DNA of 64,000 nucleotides from Enoplolaimus lenunculus (GCA_030248215.1 JASANG010002299.1:62001-126000); one strand, 5' to 3'. Counted from the first letter of the stretch, positions 1-12,265 are shown. Notes: a model not told the origin generated them from the letters alone. Made by a program: numbers and translations.

Positions 1-262
1 GGAATATAAACAAAATAAGAAATCAACTGAATGGATTATGGCAGAAACGGTAACTTAACTCGTCGACCTTTGACTTACGTTGATTTTTGGCTTAAGTCAG
101 ATGACACAGTTAATTTTAAAGGTCAAATTTTCGTAGGCAAAGCAGTCAACATACTTATAATTGAGAACACAAGTTCGCGAGCGAGAATCCAAACCCACTG
201 TTTATGAAATGTATAATAAACATACTAGCGGAATTTTTTTGAGAATATAACGTAAAAAACTA

Positions 263-470
263 TAGGGAAGCGCTATACTTTTGATGACGTCAGGCGCCAT
301 CCGTCACCGTCTGTCACTCGTACGGCGCCGTTCGTCACCCTACGGCAACGTCCGTCACCGGGCGGTATCGTACACGAATTACTCACGTACCATACCGTAT
401 GGTAACGAACGGCGACGCACGGCGCCGTATGGTTGACGGACGTGTCCGTACGACCAGCATAGCGCAACCC
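263..470. mobile_element. MITE of the GCGCTATACT / CCGTCACC family
   Basis: Left end agggaagcgctatactttt, right end catagcgcaaccct, with CGTCACCGTC and GGCGCCGT motifs between, like 30822-31209 but without a clean tandem array. Confidence 0.65.
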
Positions 471-577
471 TGACGCTTCCGTTATAATCGTGCCAACAAA
501 TCGCATGCTTTATTTCAATTACGATGCGACTATGGTGGTTATCACCTAAGCCACTGACATATACCAAGAGTACATAA

Positions 578-878
578 CAGGGTGGCACCGAATCCATGAT
601 TTGACCGAATCCGAATCCAGTGCTAATTTGCCGAAACCGAATCCGAATCCTGCATGTTGCAAATTTCAGATATATCTATAATTTGTTTCAGAATATCAAC
701 GCAATGCCAACCATATAACTTTTAATACGTTCTGGCTTCTCCACAGCGGGGGGGGGCGGGGGGCCCCAGCACTTTTCGAAATTTTCATTTTCCCCCGGCG
801 AAAATTTTGCCGCCTTCAGGAAAGGCCCCCCGGTCAAATTTTTGCCGAATCCGAATCCGAACCTTTGTTGCCACCCTG
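578..878. mobile_element. hAT-type MITE (CAGGGTGGCACCGAATCC family)
   Basis: 301 bp, beginning CAGGGTGGCACCGAATCC and ending GTTGCCACCCTG, with TTCGGATTCGG-like repeats inside. It is an uninterrupted relative of the element hosting the pogo transposon. A clean target duplication is not visible. A G-rich/C-rich block (gggggggcggggggcccc) lies at about 748-765. Confidence 0.75.
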
Positions 879-879
879 G

Positions 880-1100
880 TGGTGGATAATCGCTATTTAA
901 CGAGAATGGTACCAGCGCACGTTGCGTTCGTGTCCTGTCCCCCCAATTTGGGGAGTATAATTGAGAAGTTCGTTCAACCTCACACGCTCAACAGCAAGTT
1001 GTTGTGCGAGTATTTTGGGTAAAAGCGTGCAAATTTTGTGGCCCAAGTATCAACTACCCCTCATTTTAAAGATACTTTGCTACACATAATAATAAGAGTG
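880..1100. repeat. AAGAGTG/GTACC foldback family fragment
   Basis: ataatcgctatttaacgaga, ggtaccagcgcacgttgcgt and ccccccaatttggggagtat match 44275-44390. The hAT-type MITE at 578-878 lies inside this repeat (accaagagtacata to the left of it). Confidence 0.5.
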
Positions 1101-1609
1101 TGGTAGAATGTGTATTACACACATTGAAGCTTTTTACATAAGACTGACACACAACTTTATGCCTACATGATAGTCCTGTCTTGTTCTACTCCCGCCCGGT
1201 TTTGCCGGCGCATCAAACATATTACATACAACAGAGTATTTTGAGAGTAACAAAATACTCCGCAGTAGCATTTTGAGCATTTGAACAAACGCAGCACCGT
1301 TAAACCAATCAGCGTTGATTTTACATCACTGTTGTTTTGCTGTATATATCTTACAATCGCTATTTGGTCTGAATAGCAGATTGACCTACGACATATACAT
1401 TGCTAATTCTATATACGCGTACCGATTTCGTGCATTAAATTATCAGTTAAATTTCTAACCAAACTTTGCTACAAAATACGCTTTTTCTACCATCACCACA
1501 AAGCAGACAAACCGTCAACAGCGCAATATTGATTCCAACTACGAGTTTACTACAAGTAGCGTTCTCAGTCGTGAATAAGAAACCAAACTTGAATAACAAT
1601 GAATCTGTA

Positions 1610-2039
1610 CTGTAGTGACCCGAATAAGAGGGGGACTGATATTTATTTGGCCACTCCAGAGCGGACCCCCTTGTTATTCGGTTACGGACTGTTATTTGTT
1701 TTAACCCAAGATCCGCCGCCCTTCGTTACTGATATATATCTGGTGCTGCAATTATTCGTTGAATTAAACGTTTATTTGTCTTGTGTCAATAGCTCGAGCG
1801 ATAAAACATTACACTTAGGAATGTACTTACAAAATTTAAGTACGCTTTAAAGTTTCGAACTCAAATGATTTGCTCCCGGAGTCATTTATGATCTACAATT
1901 AGGGTTAATTGACATTTATGGACTCTAATTAGGGTTTAGGGACTTTATCAGCTTACGGACTCTTATTAGGCATACGGACTCCAATTGATTCGGACTCAAA
2001 ATGGGGACAGGAGACCCCCTCTTATTCGGGTCAATACAG
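1610..2039. mobile_element. Tc1/mariner-type MITE (CTGTAGTGACCCG family)
   Basis: 430 bp with inverted ends CTGTAGTGACCCGAATAAGA and CTGTATTGACCCGAATAAGA (reverse complement), flanked by TA on both sides. The interior has recurring TACGGACT/TTAGGG motifs. It is the reference for copies at 27970, 38929 and 50554. The small frame at 1599-1850 is not a gene. Confidence 0.85.
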
Positions 2040-2892
2040 TACCCCAGATATATGCTTCAGTTCAGAAATGGGACTATACCCGCGGGTAAACGCGGGATCG
2101 CGTAAAAAATTTCAGCAATGCTGTCCGGTGCTTAATTTAGTTGGGTTTGAAATTTACTTATTGTCACCGTCCTCGGGCAGTGCTCTATTTTCACTAGCGG
2201 TATCGTTTAAACAAATGTTGTGGCAAAGATGCGACAGACCGACGTTTAAGTAAAAAAGTTGGTAATGAATAAATTCATATTTAAAATTTGTGTTCATTCA
2301 GCGGTTTCATACAAATGGTGTTTGATAGCGACCGGATATAAAAAACTTTGAAAATTCGTAATTCATATAGAAAAACATAGCGCTCGCTTTGGGCTTTAAA
2401 TGACAAATCTTTAATCGAAAGCAGTGGTTTATCGTTAGTTTGTATGCGACCTTTTTGAAAATTACTGTCAGCTAACAGACACCTTAAATCAATATTGTAT
2501 TTGTCAAAACAAATTATCCGCACAGTCACAAAATTTCTACTTCCGATTACAATTCTGGTATAAATTTGCTGTTCCAATTTAGATTCCGGTATAATCCAGT
2601 TCCGCTTTGCACCCTGTTTTCGAGCCGTTTAATGCTTTACATAACACAAAGAACGTTAGAAGCCAATAAAGCGACTACGCTGATATTTTATCGGAGCAAG
2701 ATTCTTGATAGTAGTCAGTTTCAATAAGAATTACCACATTTCACAGGAACCTGGAACAGGAATTGAAATTTTATGTTGCATCACCAAATTACTGGTAACG
2801 CAAACTAAATACATACGCTTCTTCGCCTGTATTGCGTTTGCATTAACCATGTTTTTCGAATTCTACAACAACATGCGTCAAATAATTTAATA

Positions 2893-3068
2893 CTAGTCTG
2901 CCAGCTTTACGCAATGCTCAAAAGTTAGCAAAACCACAAAAATTTTATTGCAAATTTTCTTTTAACAGAACAATCACCTATACTTTATAAAAAATTATTG
3001 TACACAAAGTAATGCTGGAAAGTTGCCCAAAATACGTATGTTGAGCGTTCCAGCTATAATATATAGAT
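2893..3068. repeat. Unclassified repeat, empty-site copy for the LINE insertion
   Basis: actagtctgccagctttacg to ttccagctataatatatag. The same repeat occurs at 6372-6486 plus 6982-7040, where the LINE end splits it. Confidence 0.6.
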
Positions 3069-3579
3069 ATGAACGATGTGTAGACGAAACACAAGTTTTG
3101 AAATAAGCTTAGTTTCAGTAAAATTATGAAACGCCAATCTTTAGTTTTTTTGCAGCCGATTCTTCATAATTTATCATAAAACCGAAAAAATACCAGTTTC
3201 TGCGTCTTTCAACGCCGAAACACAAACGGGAATCGAATTTTTGCAATGAATCCAGGTGACATCCTGGTGTAGCAAGGTAGTTGGTGGGACCGGTCGGCAT
3301 TGGGTTTTGCTCCCAGCACCTCCCTTTAACCAGACGCACGCACATTGACTGTCCACTTACGGAGACCATATATCGTCATCATAATTGTCGTCTGACGCAC
3401 CTAATACATCGCTATAATCATCATAATCAAATTCTGAGAATCCGCTACAATGAATGCGATGAGAAGGCATCGTTATGATATATACTTAAGTAAAGCTATA
3501 AAACTGGTCATAAATTAAAATTTACGTTTTTAAAAACCAACAAACACAACCTTAACCACAAACCAGCTTCACTTTCTAT

Positions 3580-4002
3580 CAGGGTGCAACCGGAATTCAG
3601 GTTCCGGCATTTTTTTCACCTTTCGTTCCGGTTCCGGTAAATTTTTGACCGGAATTAAAAATTCCGGTATTAAAATTTGGCAGGTGGAAATTAAGATATT
3701 TTACTAAAAAATGACGATAAAAATTAAACAGATTTCATTAGTGTAGTATGCAAACATTGACAATCGCCGAAAATTTACCATCGAAGGCAGATTTCGCTTC
3801 CGTGGATTATGGAAATCTAAAATACAGCAGATAAAGTGAATACCTATCTGCAACTAGGGTTATTTCACCAATAATATTGCAAAAATAGAAAATTAAAATT
3901 AATTTTTCGGTGACATGTATTTTTCATTTTTCGGTTCCGGTCCATTTCCGGTAATTTTTTTAAATTCCGGTTCCGGTAAATTGTAATTCCGGTTGCACCA
4001 TG
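3580..4002. mobile_element. hAT-type MITE (CCGGAATT family), full length
   Basis: 423 bp with ends CAGGGTGCAACCGGAATT and, in reverse complement, CATGGTGCAACCGGAATT. The CCGGAATT/TTCCGG motif recurs near both ends. Flanks CTTTCTAT and CTTTTCTT are a weak 8-bp duplication. It is the reference copy for the broken one at 14418. Confidence 0.75.
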
Positions 4003-6371
4003 CTTTTCTTATCTGCTGTTGGATATCAAATATTTAAATAATGTGTTCATTAGTTATTTTTGTGTGTGAAAACATAAAACAATTTAAAATATAAAATAAA
4101 CTTAAATTCAACAACAACTTCAGCCAAAAACTAAGCATTCAAGATGTTTCTCAAATAAATTTTGTTAATACAAACCAGTTACTTATTATAAACTAAAACC
4201 CTAAACCCAGCGCCAATGTTAAGATAGTTGTGGCCGTCCAGTACCGATCCGAGGTAGCCCCATCAAACTGTTTTACAACTGTATAACTTCGTGGTCGGCG
4301 AAATAACTTTTTACTCAGCCAAACTGGGCCCATCGAACGATCTGGGCCCTCCCAATTAGGGAGTGGAGTAGGGGGCGCTGTACTGCCTAAACTCACAAAT
4401 ATACACTTCTGATATGTAGTAAACGCGAATAAAAAAATTAGCAAAAATTTCTATTAAACTTTTCAACTAAATTATTTAACTTTAAAATTAATTCCTACCG
4501 AAAACTCGCAAAAATCATTATTAAACGTTTTCGACAAATTTTTTTTCGCAATAAAAACACTCTCTTAGTGTCGCAATTGAAGAAAATAGAATTACTCAAA
4601 ACACTGCACTGTATATATATTGGCCTCAGCGTTCCAAACACTTTTTAATGGACCGACTCGAACTCAAGAATGCTTAATTGTAACATTAAACGACGCTTCT
4701 GCTACTACTACTACATCAACAATATACAACTGTTACTCTAATAACCCATTATAAACTACAATTACGACACAAACTGTTTAGAATCATTGTCAACAGTTTC
4801 AAATGAAATTGCAATTTCGAACTACAATTTAAGCTTACTACTTTTTTGACCACAACTGACATATTCAAAAGAGTACGCGCCTGGAGCTACTCCTCAAACT
4901 CGGGATTTAAACCAAAATGTTGCGCTAAGATTTAGTACTAAAATTGCGTTTTGCTTTTTGCTTCTCGCTCGCGAGTTTCCACCACTGACAATGACGGTTT
5001 TTTTTATTTTTTTTTCAATCGGCATTGCATTTTTGTTCGTTGATGAGTTGAACTCCATCGATTCCTTTCTAAAAATCCTGGATCCGCGCCTGACCGACTA
5101 TATCTACATTGAACGTAAACCATATTAATATATATTATATAATTTAGTATATATATGTCGTAGTCCAAGTCGTAAATTGAGCCTAATTCCGAATTGGGCT
5201 AGTTCAAAGCAGAATTATGACTTGGGCTAGCCCAAGCCGGAATCATGTCTGATAGAGCTGTGCGTTTTCTGCTTGGTTACTTGATAATCGTACGTAATAC
5301 TGCTTGATTCCACTTTACTCAGTTAAACGAACTGTTTGGTAGCCAACAGGTAGCGATTACTTATTAGCCAATCAGACAAGAGTACTCGCAACACAGTAAG
5401 GCAGTAACCAATCACAAGACGTGCACTTGTCGAATAGAAAGAATTACGCCCTGGACAAGCCCAATTCCGAATTGTGCAAAATGACGACACAGGCTACGAC
5501 ATATATATTTATATGTATACAAAATACTTTAAAATGAAATTTAGCATTTAATATCGCTCGGCTTCCTTTATCGATTTAATATATTTGAAAAAACGACACA
5601 AAGAAAGCAACAAAATCTATGAACTTATAGATCAAAGACACCAAAGATCATTAACCGGTCAAGACACCGAAAGGCCATTAACCGGTAATCGCGAACATAC
5701 CGGGTTAAGCCCTACTCAAAAACAAAACAAAACCTGCTGAAAAAAAATTAAACAAAACTGCCCAAAAACAAACAATATCCAACATTCAACTGTGTCCTAA
5801 AAGTGTTATCAGCATCTCAAAAATACGGAAATACGTAACTAAACGCCTATACGTACGTACAGTCAGTGTTTACACAGGAAATACGTACCAAATTGCGTAA
5901 ACACACACGGTTCAACAATCTAGGTATACGTTTACGACGGGGCAACAACAGCATTTAATATCCTTTTAAAGCTGTATTTTCATAAAAATACTTCAAAACT
6001 TACAAAGCAAAATCGATAAAAATGCAAGTGTATTTCAGCACACTTTCCTTCTGTACTGCGATTTCCTTTGTAATCAAACACATCATACAACAATAAATAT
6101 GCGATTTCCTTGCTGGAAGACAACAGAAAAACTTACAAACGAATATTTTTATCGCGAATTTTAACACAACTCAAAACTCAAAATTTTCAAATAACAAAAA
6201 TGAACAAAAAATCTTCTATTCGTTACGTACATTATTATTACACTGACAAATGTTTCACAAACTCGGCTAATTTACGGTTATTTCTATTCTAAACCAAGGC
6301 AAGCCCACTAGACATATATACGTATATATACATATGTATGCTATAAATATGTATGTTATATATAATATATA
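4003..6371. other. Gene-free stretch
   Basis: AT-rich. A GC-richer patch at 4193-4400 (gtggccgtccagtaccgatc; ctgggccctcccaattaggg) may be a worn transposon. 5160-5480 has a repeated AATTGGGCTAG/GACTTGGGCTAGCCC motif. No gene was recognised. Confidence 0.5.
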
Positions 6372-7040
6372 CTAGTCAGCTTGCTTTGCGCAATGCGGAA
6401 ATATTAGCGAATAAACAGCAATCTGTATGCAAATTTTCTTTTCACGCAACAATCACTTTTCTGTTCTAAGAAAATGTTGTACACAAGGAAATTTATATAT
6501 AGATGGATAAATCAGAAAATCTGTAGATTTACAAGATCAATAATTCAAGAACCAAACATAAGAAGAAGTAGATTTTTATTAAAGCTTAATAAAGACAAAC
6601 TTAGACAATGTATTCAGATTTTATTGGGACATTGTTGGTTAAGTTATCACTTATTTAGAATGAGAGTAGCTCAAGATAAAAATTGTTCAGAATGCAATGT
6701 AAGTGAGACCGCTGAGCACTTTTTATGCGTATGCAAGCGGTGGGAAGACAAACGCGAGCAATTTCTTGGTAGGAAGACATTAGCTGTTAGAGAAATTAGA
6801 TCTCTTGATATAAGGAAAATTTATAAGTTTATTGTTGAAACAGAACGTCTAAAGGTTAATGTAGAGTGACACACAGAGTATATAAGGTCGTAGGATGTCG
6901 CAATGGACAATGCTTTTGATTTGTCTACGCGAACGCCCACAGTGGTGTTATACCCTCTTCTACTTTATCTATCTATCTAAGTAACACTGGAAACTTGCCC
7001 AAAATACGTTTCAAGGGCACTCCAGTTTTAATATATAGAT
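6372..7040. repeat. Unclassified repeat carrying the LINE insertion
   Basis: Left part 6372-6486 and right part 6982-7040 align with 2893-3068. Only the LINE end lies between. Confidence 0.6.
6487..6981 (+). mobile_element. 5'-truncated non-LTR retrotransposon (LINE) 3' end
   Basis: A frame to 6869 encodes the C-terminal tail of a LINE polyprotein: LRQCIQILLGHCWLSYHLFR followed by a Cys/His cluster (CSECNVSETAEHFLCVCKRW), typical of Jockey/I/R1-like elements after reverse transcriptase and RNase H. A roughly 110-base 3' UTR ends in a TCTA/ATCT repeat tail. It interrupts a repeat whose unbroken relative is at 2893-3068: there gttgtacacaa runs straight into agtaatgctgg, here the LINE lies between. 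Only about the last 125 codons are present, so this is a dead-on-arrival copy. The Met at 6474 belongs to the flank. The clade is not certain. Confidence 0.75.
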
Positions 7041-7348
7041 GTAATATATATGAGTTAGTACACGCATAAATATTTAAACCCAATACCAAGAGTTAGATTA
7101 CGTATCCTTCTAGACACAACGTATACGCTTAAATTCTCACCACAGTTGAATTTCCTAAATCTTACTTAAGTATTTAATTAAGTTATGTTTACGACTTATG
7201 TAAATTCTTCACTTTTTAATTAAACAAAAACAAATAAATGTCAGCTTTGTGTCAGTGTCTTGACAAGGATGCCATAGTTTTGCTTTATATTATGGAAGCG
7301 TAATTTCGCAACAATCGCAGTTAAATTGAAGATAATACGCCTGAAGTG

Positions 7349-7637
7349 TTAGGGTTGCGAAATCGAAAAGTAAATACTTAACTCAGTGACCACGTTTGAT
7401 GCGTTGCACAATATGGGTTGAGCTATACTTTGCTGAGCCGTACGCCGAGGCGCGTCGCCGTGCGGCGAGTATAGCGCAACCCATATTCTGAAACGCATCA
7501 AACGTGGTCACTGAGTTAAGTAGTTACTTTACGCTTTTCTATGTGTCAAATTCGTTAAGTAATTGCTTAACACATACCACATTATATACTCAAGTATGAA
7601 GTCCGTACTTAAGTAGGGCTTCAGAAACCCAGCCAAT
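7349..7637. mobile_element. Long palindrome with a GCGCTATACT-family core
   Basis: Arms about 7362-7426 and 7466-7540 are inverted copies (cttaactcagtgaccacg and cgtggtcactgagttaag). The centre (7411-7483) has the ends gggttgagctatact and agtatagcgcaaccc, so a MITE of that family sits at the core. Outer ends gggttgcgaaatcg and cttcagaaacccagcc resemble the ends of 13063-13425. Confidence 0.6.
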
Positions 7638-7783
7638 ACTTATATGTCTATTGCTGGCCATCTCTAACATCATCATCATATCAATATCTATATATCTTAT
7701 TGTATGTAACGCGCATTACCGACCACTCTTTCACTCTCAAGAGGCCTATCTTTTGACAAACATCTGCCAACCCCACCCATCAC

Positions 7784-8605
7784 CTAAACACACCATTCCA
7801 AGCCATCTTCACGTTGATTCGTTTTGAAATCGCTAGCATCAATCAACAAATTGTCATCGTTACTTTCATCATCACCGACACTTCCGGAACTGCTGCTATG
7901 TTCACTGCTTGTGCTGCTCCTACCAACACAATTCGCAACGCCATCCGGCCACCACAACACGCCAAACTTGTCGCGATTCAATGGTGGACACTGTTTCCAG
8001 ATACCATCTCCAGTGCCATTCTTATTCCCTTCGACAACTTCTTTCAAATTGTTACCGTTCAATCCTACATCCGCCGGCACAACCAAGTTATTTCTCAATT
8101 CCAAGCCCATCGCGTCATGCTTTGCGCTTAAACACCGCAACTTGTGTTCAAAATCACCCCTGCTAGCGAGCGAAATCCCACTTGCAGCAGTCTGAAGTGT
8201 TCCACCACAGTCATAGTCCAAATTTGAACTCAATCCACGACCCCAAGACGCTGTTAAAAACTCACCCCAGCGCTCTGTATCAATTCTATCATCGTTGCAA
8301 CTCAACCTATCTTCACCTTTACTTAAACGGTTCAGTTTAGCTCTTGGTTCTCGCAACAACACACCAAGTCCGTTGTTGTTGCTGCTGACGCCTGACGAAC
8401 AGGAGTCAGCTGAATCAGATGTCGCTGATTTTGATCGTTTCTTCCAGCGAATACTGGTTGTTGTTGTTGTTCTTGTTGTTGTTGTTGTTGTTTTTGTTGT
8501 TCTTCTTGTTGTTGTTGGTGTTTTAAACTCCAAGTTATTTATCGTCAAATCTTGCGAACGATCGCGTAGTAAAACACCACCATCACAGCCAGTGTTACAA
8601 CTCAT
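7784..8605 (-). CDS. Probable coding frame of unknown function, Ser/Thr-rich
   Basis: A 273-codon open frame from ATG (MSCNTGCDGGVLL) to TAG. A Thr/Arg-rich run near residues 32-53 comes from a CAA/ACA-type trinucleotide repeat, followed by basic RWKKRSKS and a Ser/Asp-rich stretch (SDSADSCSSGVSS). The rest is not low-complexity (RIDTERWGEFLTASWGRG; NRDKFGVLWWPDGVANC) and ends with a second Ser-rich tract. Such a long frame is unlikely by chance in AT-rich DNA, and its composition resembles the formin tail exons on the same strand. It does not join exon 6 in phase by any acceptor I can see. It may be a further exon of the formin, a single-exon gene, or part of an unrecognised gene. No family is recognised. 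Confidence 0.45.
   Translation of the reverse strand: MSCNTGCDGGVLLRDRSQDLTINNLEFKTPTTTRRTTKTTTTTTRTTTTTSIRWKKRSKSATSDSADSCSSGVSSNNNGLGVLLREPRAKLNRLSKGEDRLSCNDDRIDTERWGEFLTASWGRGLSSNLDYDCGGTLQTAASGISLASRGDFEHKLRCLSAKHDAMGLELRNNLVVPADVGLNGNNLKEVVEGNKNGTGDGIWKQCPPLNRDKFGVLWWPDGVANCVGRSSTSSEHSSSSGSVGDDESNDDNLLIDASDFKTNQREDGLEWCV
8457..8520. repeat. (TTG)n microsatellite inside the 7784-8605 frame
   Basis: About 20 TTG/TTC units; encodes the Thr/Arg run on the minus strand. Confidence 0.9.
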
Positions 8606-8700
8606 TATACATACAAGTGAAGAATCTAACAATCTTATTCAAATTATATATTTCTCTACAGATTGAAAACAATATTATATAAGTTTACTTCGCTTTAAGA

Positions 8701-8779
8701 CACGGTGCAACCGGAATTACATTATACCGGAACCGGAATATGGAAAAATTGCCGGGGCCCGAATTCCGGTTACATTCTG
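8701..8779. mobile_element. Short hAT-type MITE (CCGGAATT family, 79 bp)
   Basis: Ends are CACGGTGCAACCGGAATT and CCGGTTACATTCTG. Flanks CTTTAAGA and CTATAAGG agree at 6 of 8 bases. It is an internally deleted member of the 3580-4002 family. Confidence 0.6.
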
Positions 8780-8801
8780 CTATAAGGTAATATACATATA
8801 C

Positions 8802-9201
8802 TAGGGTTCAATCGGAATTCCTGTTCCGGCCGGAATTCCTGCAAAAATTCAATTCCTGTTCCTGTATTTAAAGATACAGGACCCGGAATTTTTTACGGTT
8901 TTGCAGCAAAATATTCGTAATCGTTTAAATACTGGAAACAATGTCTTTGAAAAAAATTTATGTCAAAATGAGTGTTTTTGTACGTCGTTCCATTTTGTTA
9001 CTAAATTGTTTCTGATGGTGTTTTCGCAAAACTTAAAGCTAAAATAGCTGATGAAAAATTCTCCTAAGCCATTTTTTGGCAAGTTTTCGACCAAGTACAA
9101 CAGTAATTCGGTGATGAAAATTATTTCAAATTGCGGTTCTTGCATAAAAATTCTATTCCTTTTCCGGCAAAAAATCTAGTTCCTGTTGAATGGAACCCCG
9201 G
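8802..9201. mobile_element. hAT-like MITE (TTCCTGTTCCGG family)
   Basis: Begins TAGGGTTCAATCGGAATTCC and ends GTTGAATGGAACCCCGG. Flanks ACATATAC and ATATATAC are a 7/8 match. The family also occurs at 49338-49865. Confidence 0.6.
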
Positions 9202-10290
9202 ATATATACTTCGCTAGCAGCAGTATCCGCAACTCAAACTAAACCCAACCCAAAATGTGAGCACTAACCAGGAATATGTATCTCAGTTAAACACTCAAAC
9301 ACGACACGATCGTTTCACGTTTGTTCAATCACTACCACCTTAAGTTTTCCGATCCCAATGATACGTACTGAACGGATCCGAACCCCAAATTGTAACCCGT
9401 ACTATACGAAACATAAATATTTCGAAATCAATTTTAGAAACAAACACTTTCTATTTTAAAAATACTGCAAACTACGGACTAAGAAAGCAAAAAAAGAAAC
9501 GAAAACGGCTTAAAAAATAAAATCAACGGTAAATTCAAGAACGTTTAATACGCAAATATTAATTTGATTTGCACGCGATTACGTGACTACACAACTGCGT
9601 ATAGACACATTCCATTTGACGGCACTTTTAAAAAATAATAAAAAATTATTTTAAATTTCATTTCAAAAAATTTTTTTAAAAATATACCTTAAACTGTACT
9701 GTATTCCGAATTATCACAAATTATTGAAAACTTAAATCCGACTGTCAGGAGGCTATAAGCTTGACATCAATGAAATAAACTTTAATTTTACACGAAACAA
9801 CACCTGCATGTAATATTTTGCTTTAACGCTAAGAATGCCGCTACATTTCTTTCAGATTTCTGCTCTTGGGCAAACACGAACCGAAAAACGAGAATTTTTA
9901 ACTTGGGTATACGCGCCCCGAAGATAAATTACTTAGGTGCAGGTTAAAATTTGCTAAATTTTACCCACCTACTTGAATAGAATTGGATGATAAAAATACG
10001 TATACGTATAATTTACAAAAACCTTGACTTTCTAAATTCTTTTCACTGTTTTTGTTGTTAGAAATAGCTACTATTCTAATTGGCATTGTCTTTTAGATTA
10101 CTTAAAAATGACATTAATTCTTGTCAGATTGAGCAATGTTTTCTAAACACAAAAAAAGAAAACATATGATTGGGTGAAAGCGGATTTGCAAGTGAAAACT
10201 AAAAGACTTCTCCAGCGAAGTACGGGTTTGGTAAAAATCTACACCCACTCAAATCTCTGATTATATAGATTTATACATATACACATATAT
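9202..10290. other. Gene-free stretch
   Basis: AT-rich. No exon, RNA or complete repeat recognised. Confidence 0.5.
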
Positions 10291-11130
10291 CAGGGTGCAT
10301 ATCCGGCTCGGCTCCTGGAAAAAGTGGACATCCGGCTCCGGATCCTGTATTTTAACTGGCCGGATGTTTTCTAAACGTTGTGCGTTCGCAATCTTAATTG
10401 CGTTACAATAATGCTGGAAAACCTGATAAAGATGACCAGTGTTATTTTAGAGGCGTAACGAACGCAACGCTACAAAAACATAGAACAATGAAATAGAGTC
10501 GGTGTTCAGGTGTTCTTAATTTATCGACGTGAGATGTTACTCTTTGTCGCGTAATCACTTTGGATATGTTAGACCACACGAGGAAGAATTGTTAGCTACA
10601 TTCTGATATTTGTATGCCATCTAGTATGACATTTGAGTTAATTATCCAGCTGTGGTCGGATATGAGATTATCCGACTTCGGCTCCGCAATTTTTTGGTAT
10701 CCGCTGGCGTTCGCACCAGTGTAGCAACAAAGGTTCAGATACGGATTCGGCAAGAATTTGTTGTTATGATTCGGCAAAAAATTGTTGTTAGGATTCGGTT
10801 GTGAAAAAGCCAAATTCAAAATTCGAATCCAACAATGTTCGGCAATATGTTTTTTTTTCATTTTAAACAATAAAGATTTTAAATATCTTGTTATACAGCA
10901 AATCAATATTTTTTGTTTCAGGTCACAAATCTCTGAACTGAAATTGGACACAAAATATACGATTGTTTAAAAGTTACACGACTGGCATTGCAATGATGTT
11001 CTGAAACAACCAATAGATATTTCTGAAATTTGCAACATGCAAGATTCGGATTTGCATTCAACAAATTAGCAATCGATTACGATTCGGTCAAATCGTAAAT
11101 TCGGTGCCACACTGGTTGTTCGCAACCCTG
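10291..11130. mobile_element. hAT-type MITE (ATCCGGCTCC family) with a nested MITE
   Basis: Ends are CAGGGTGCATATCCGGCTC and TTGTTCGCAACCCTG, with AT-rich flanks ACATATAT/ATATATAA. It contains a second hAT-type MITE at 10717-11114. Confidence 0.6.
10717..11114. mobile_element. hAT-type MITE nested in 10291-11130
   Basis: Begins CAGTGTAGCAACAAAGGTTC and ends TTCGGTGCCACACTG; same family as 578-878. Flanks carry imperfect GTTCGCAC/GTTGTTCGC. It contains the unfilled equivalent of the pogo insertion site (atagatatttctgaaattt). Confidence 0.7.
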
Positions 11131-11290
11131 ATATATAAATACATATATACATGATATTTAAATACATATATATATACATGATATTTAAATACATATATAT
11201 ACATGATATTTAAATACATATATATATACAAGATATTTAAATACATATATATACATGATATTTAAATACATATATACATGATATTTCCAA
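11128..11290. repeat. AT-rich minisatellite, about 26-28 bp
   Basis: About six copies of catgatatttaaatacatat plus a variable TA tail. Confidence 0.85.
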
Positions 11291-11369
11291 CCCCTGACAT
11301 CCGTACTCCACTGCGTAAATAAATTCATATGTTCAAAACAACCCATAAACTACAAAACTTCATTTAACT

Positions 11370-11452
11370 GAATGAATGAATGACTGAATGAATGAATGAA
11401 TGAATGAATGAATGAATGAATGACTGAATGAATGAATTAATGAATGAATGAA
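11370..11452. repeat. (GAAT)n microsatellite
   Basis: About 20 GAAT units with occasional GACT. Confidence 0.9.
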
Positions 11453-11904
11453 TGCGAAATTCGTGCCAATCCACGACAGCAAATAAAAACAACCTTGCGA
11501 CACAGCGATTATGGAAAAATTTTGCTCGTTCAGCCAATCAAACGACCACAGTCACGGTCTTCCTGCATCCAATCAAAACTAAACCGCATCATTCGCAGAC
11601 AAATCTGCTTGTAGTACGCGGCGCTTGTAGACGCTTTAAACTTTAAAAAGCTCTTTTTTCCAATTGACTTCTGTCTCTCTCTCTCTCTCTCCAGCTACGA
11701 AAGTATCGTAACAACGTTGACAAACCACTTCATTTCATTAATATTTCTGTTCGAAAAATCATCGTTTACAATTCACCGCGCGCTCTTCTTCACTTTGAAA
11801 TATGTTCCGTTTCCGGATTGTTTCGTTTGAGTGGTTTTCATTTACTGATATACCGGAACGTATATGCTACACGTACGTACTCAAATTTCGTACGACAATG
11901 TATT

Positions 11905-12080
11905 CGAAAGCGCTATAGGTACTTGCCGTGCTGCGTCGTCCGGCGCCGTCCGTCACCGTCAGTTACAGTCCGGCACCTTTCGTCACCATACAGCATCGTA
12001 CATACGTGACTAATTCGTGTACGAAACCGCTCCTTGACGCACCGTGGCCGACGACGCCGGACGTTATTAAAAAGTTATAG
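11905..12080. mobile_element. Degenerate GCGCTATACT / CCGTCACC family copy
   Basis: gcgctataggtacttgccgt at the left, then ggcgccgtccgtcaccgtca motifs and gacgcaccgtggccgacgac. The right end is not defined. A further remnant is at 53730-53775 (tgacggatcgccg... gtatagcgccacc). Confidence 0.5.
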
Positions 12081-12224
12081 GCCAGTTACACAGTAGCAAA
12101 ATTCCGATATAAAGCCATTCTGGCGAAAAAGTTTGAATGCCTGCGTATCTCGCTGATTACAGGACTCGATCGGTAATCGATTCGCAATCACCAGCGCAAC
12201 CGCAACGAAATTTTACACCAACTT

Positions 12225-12232
12225 AATTATTA

Positions 12233-12265
<33 letters not shown>

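Noticed and set aside
1599-1850. Small plus-strand gene
   Set aside because: Lies almost wholly inside a Tc1/mariner-type MITE.
4193-4444. 83-codon minus-strand exon
   Set aside because: GC-richer patch with no start, convincing splice sites or recognised domain; more likely a worn repeat.
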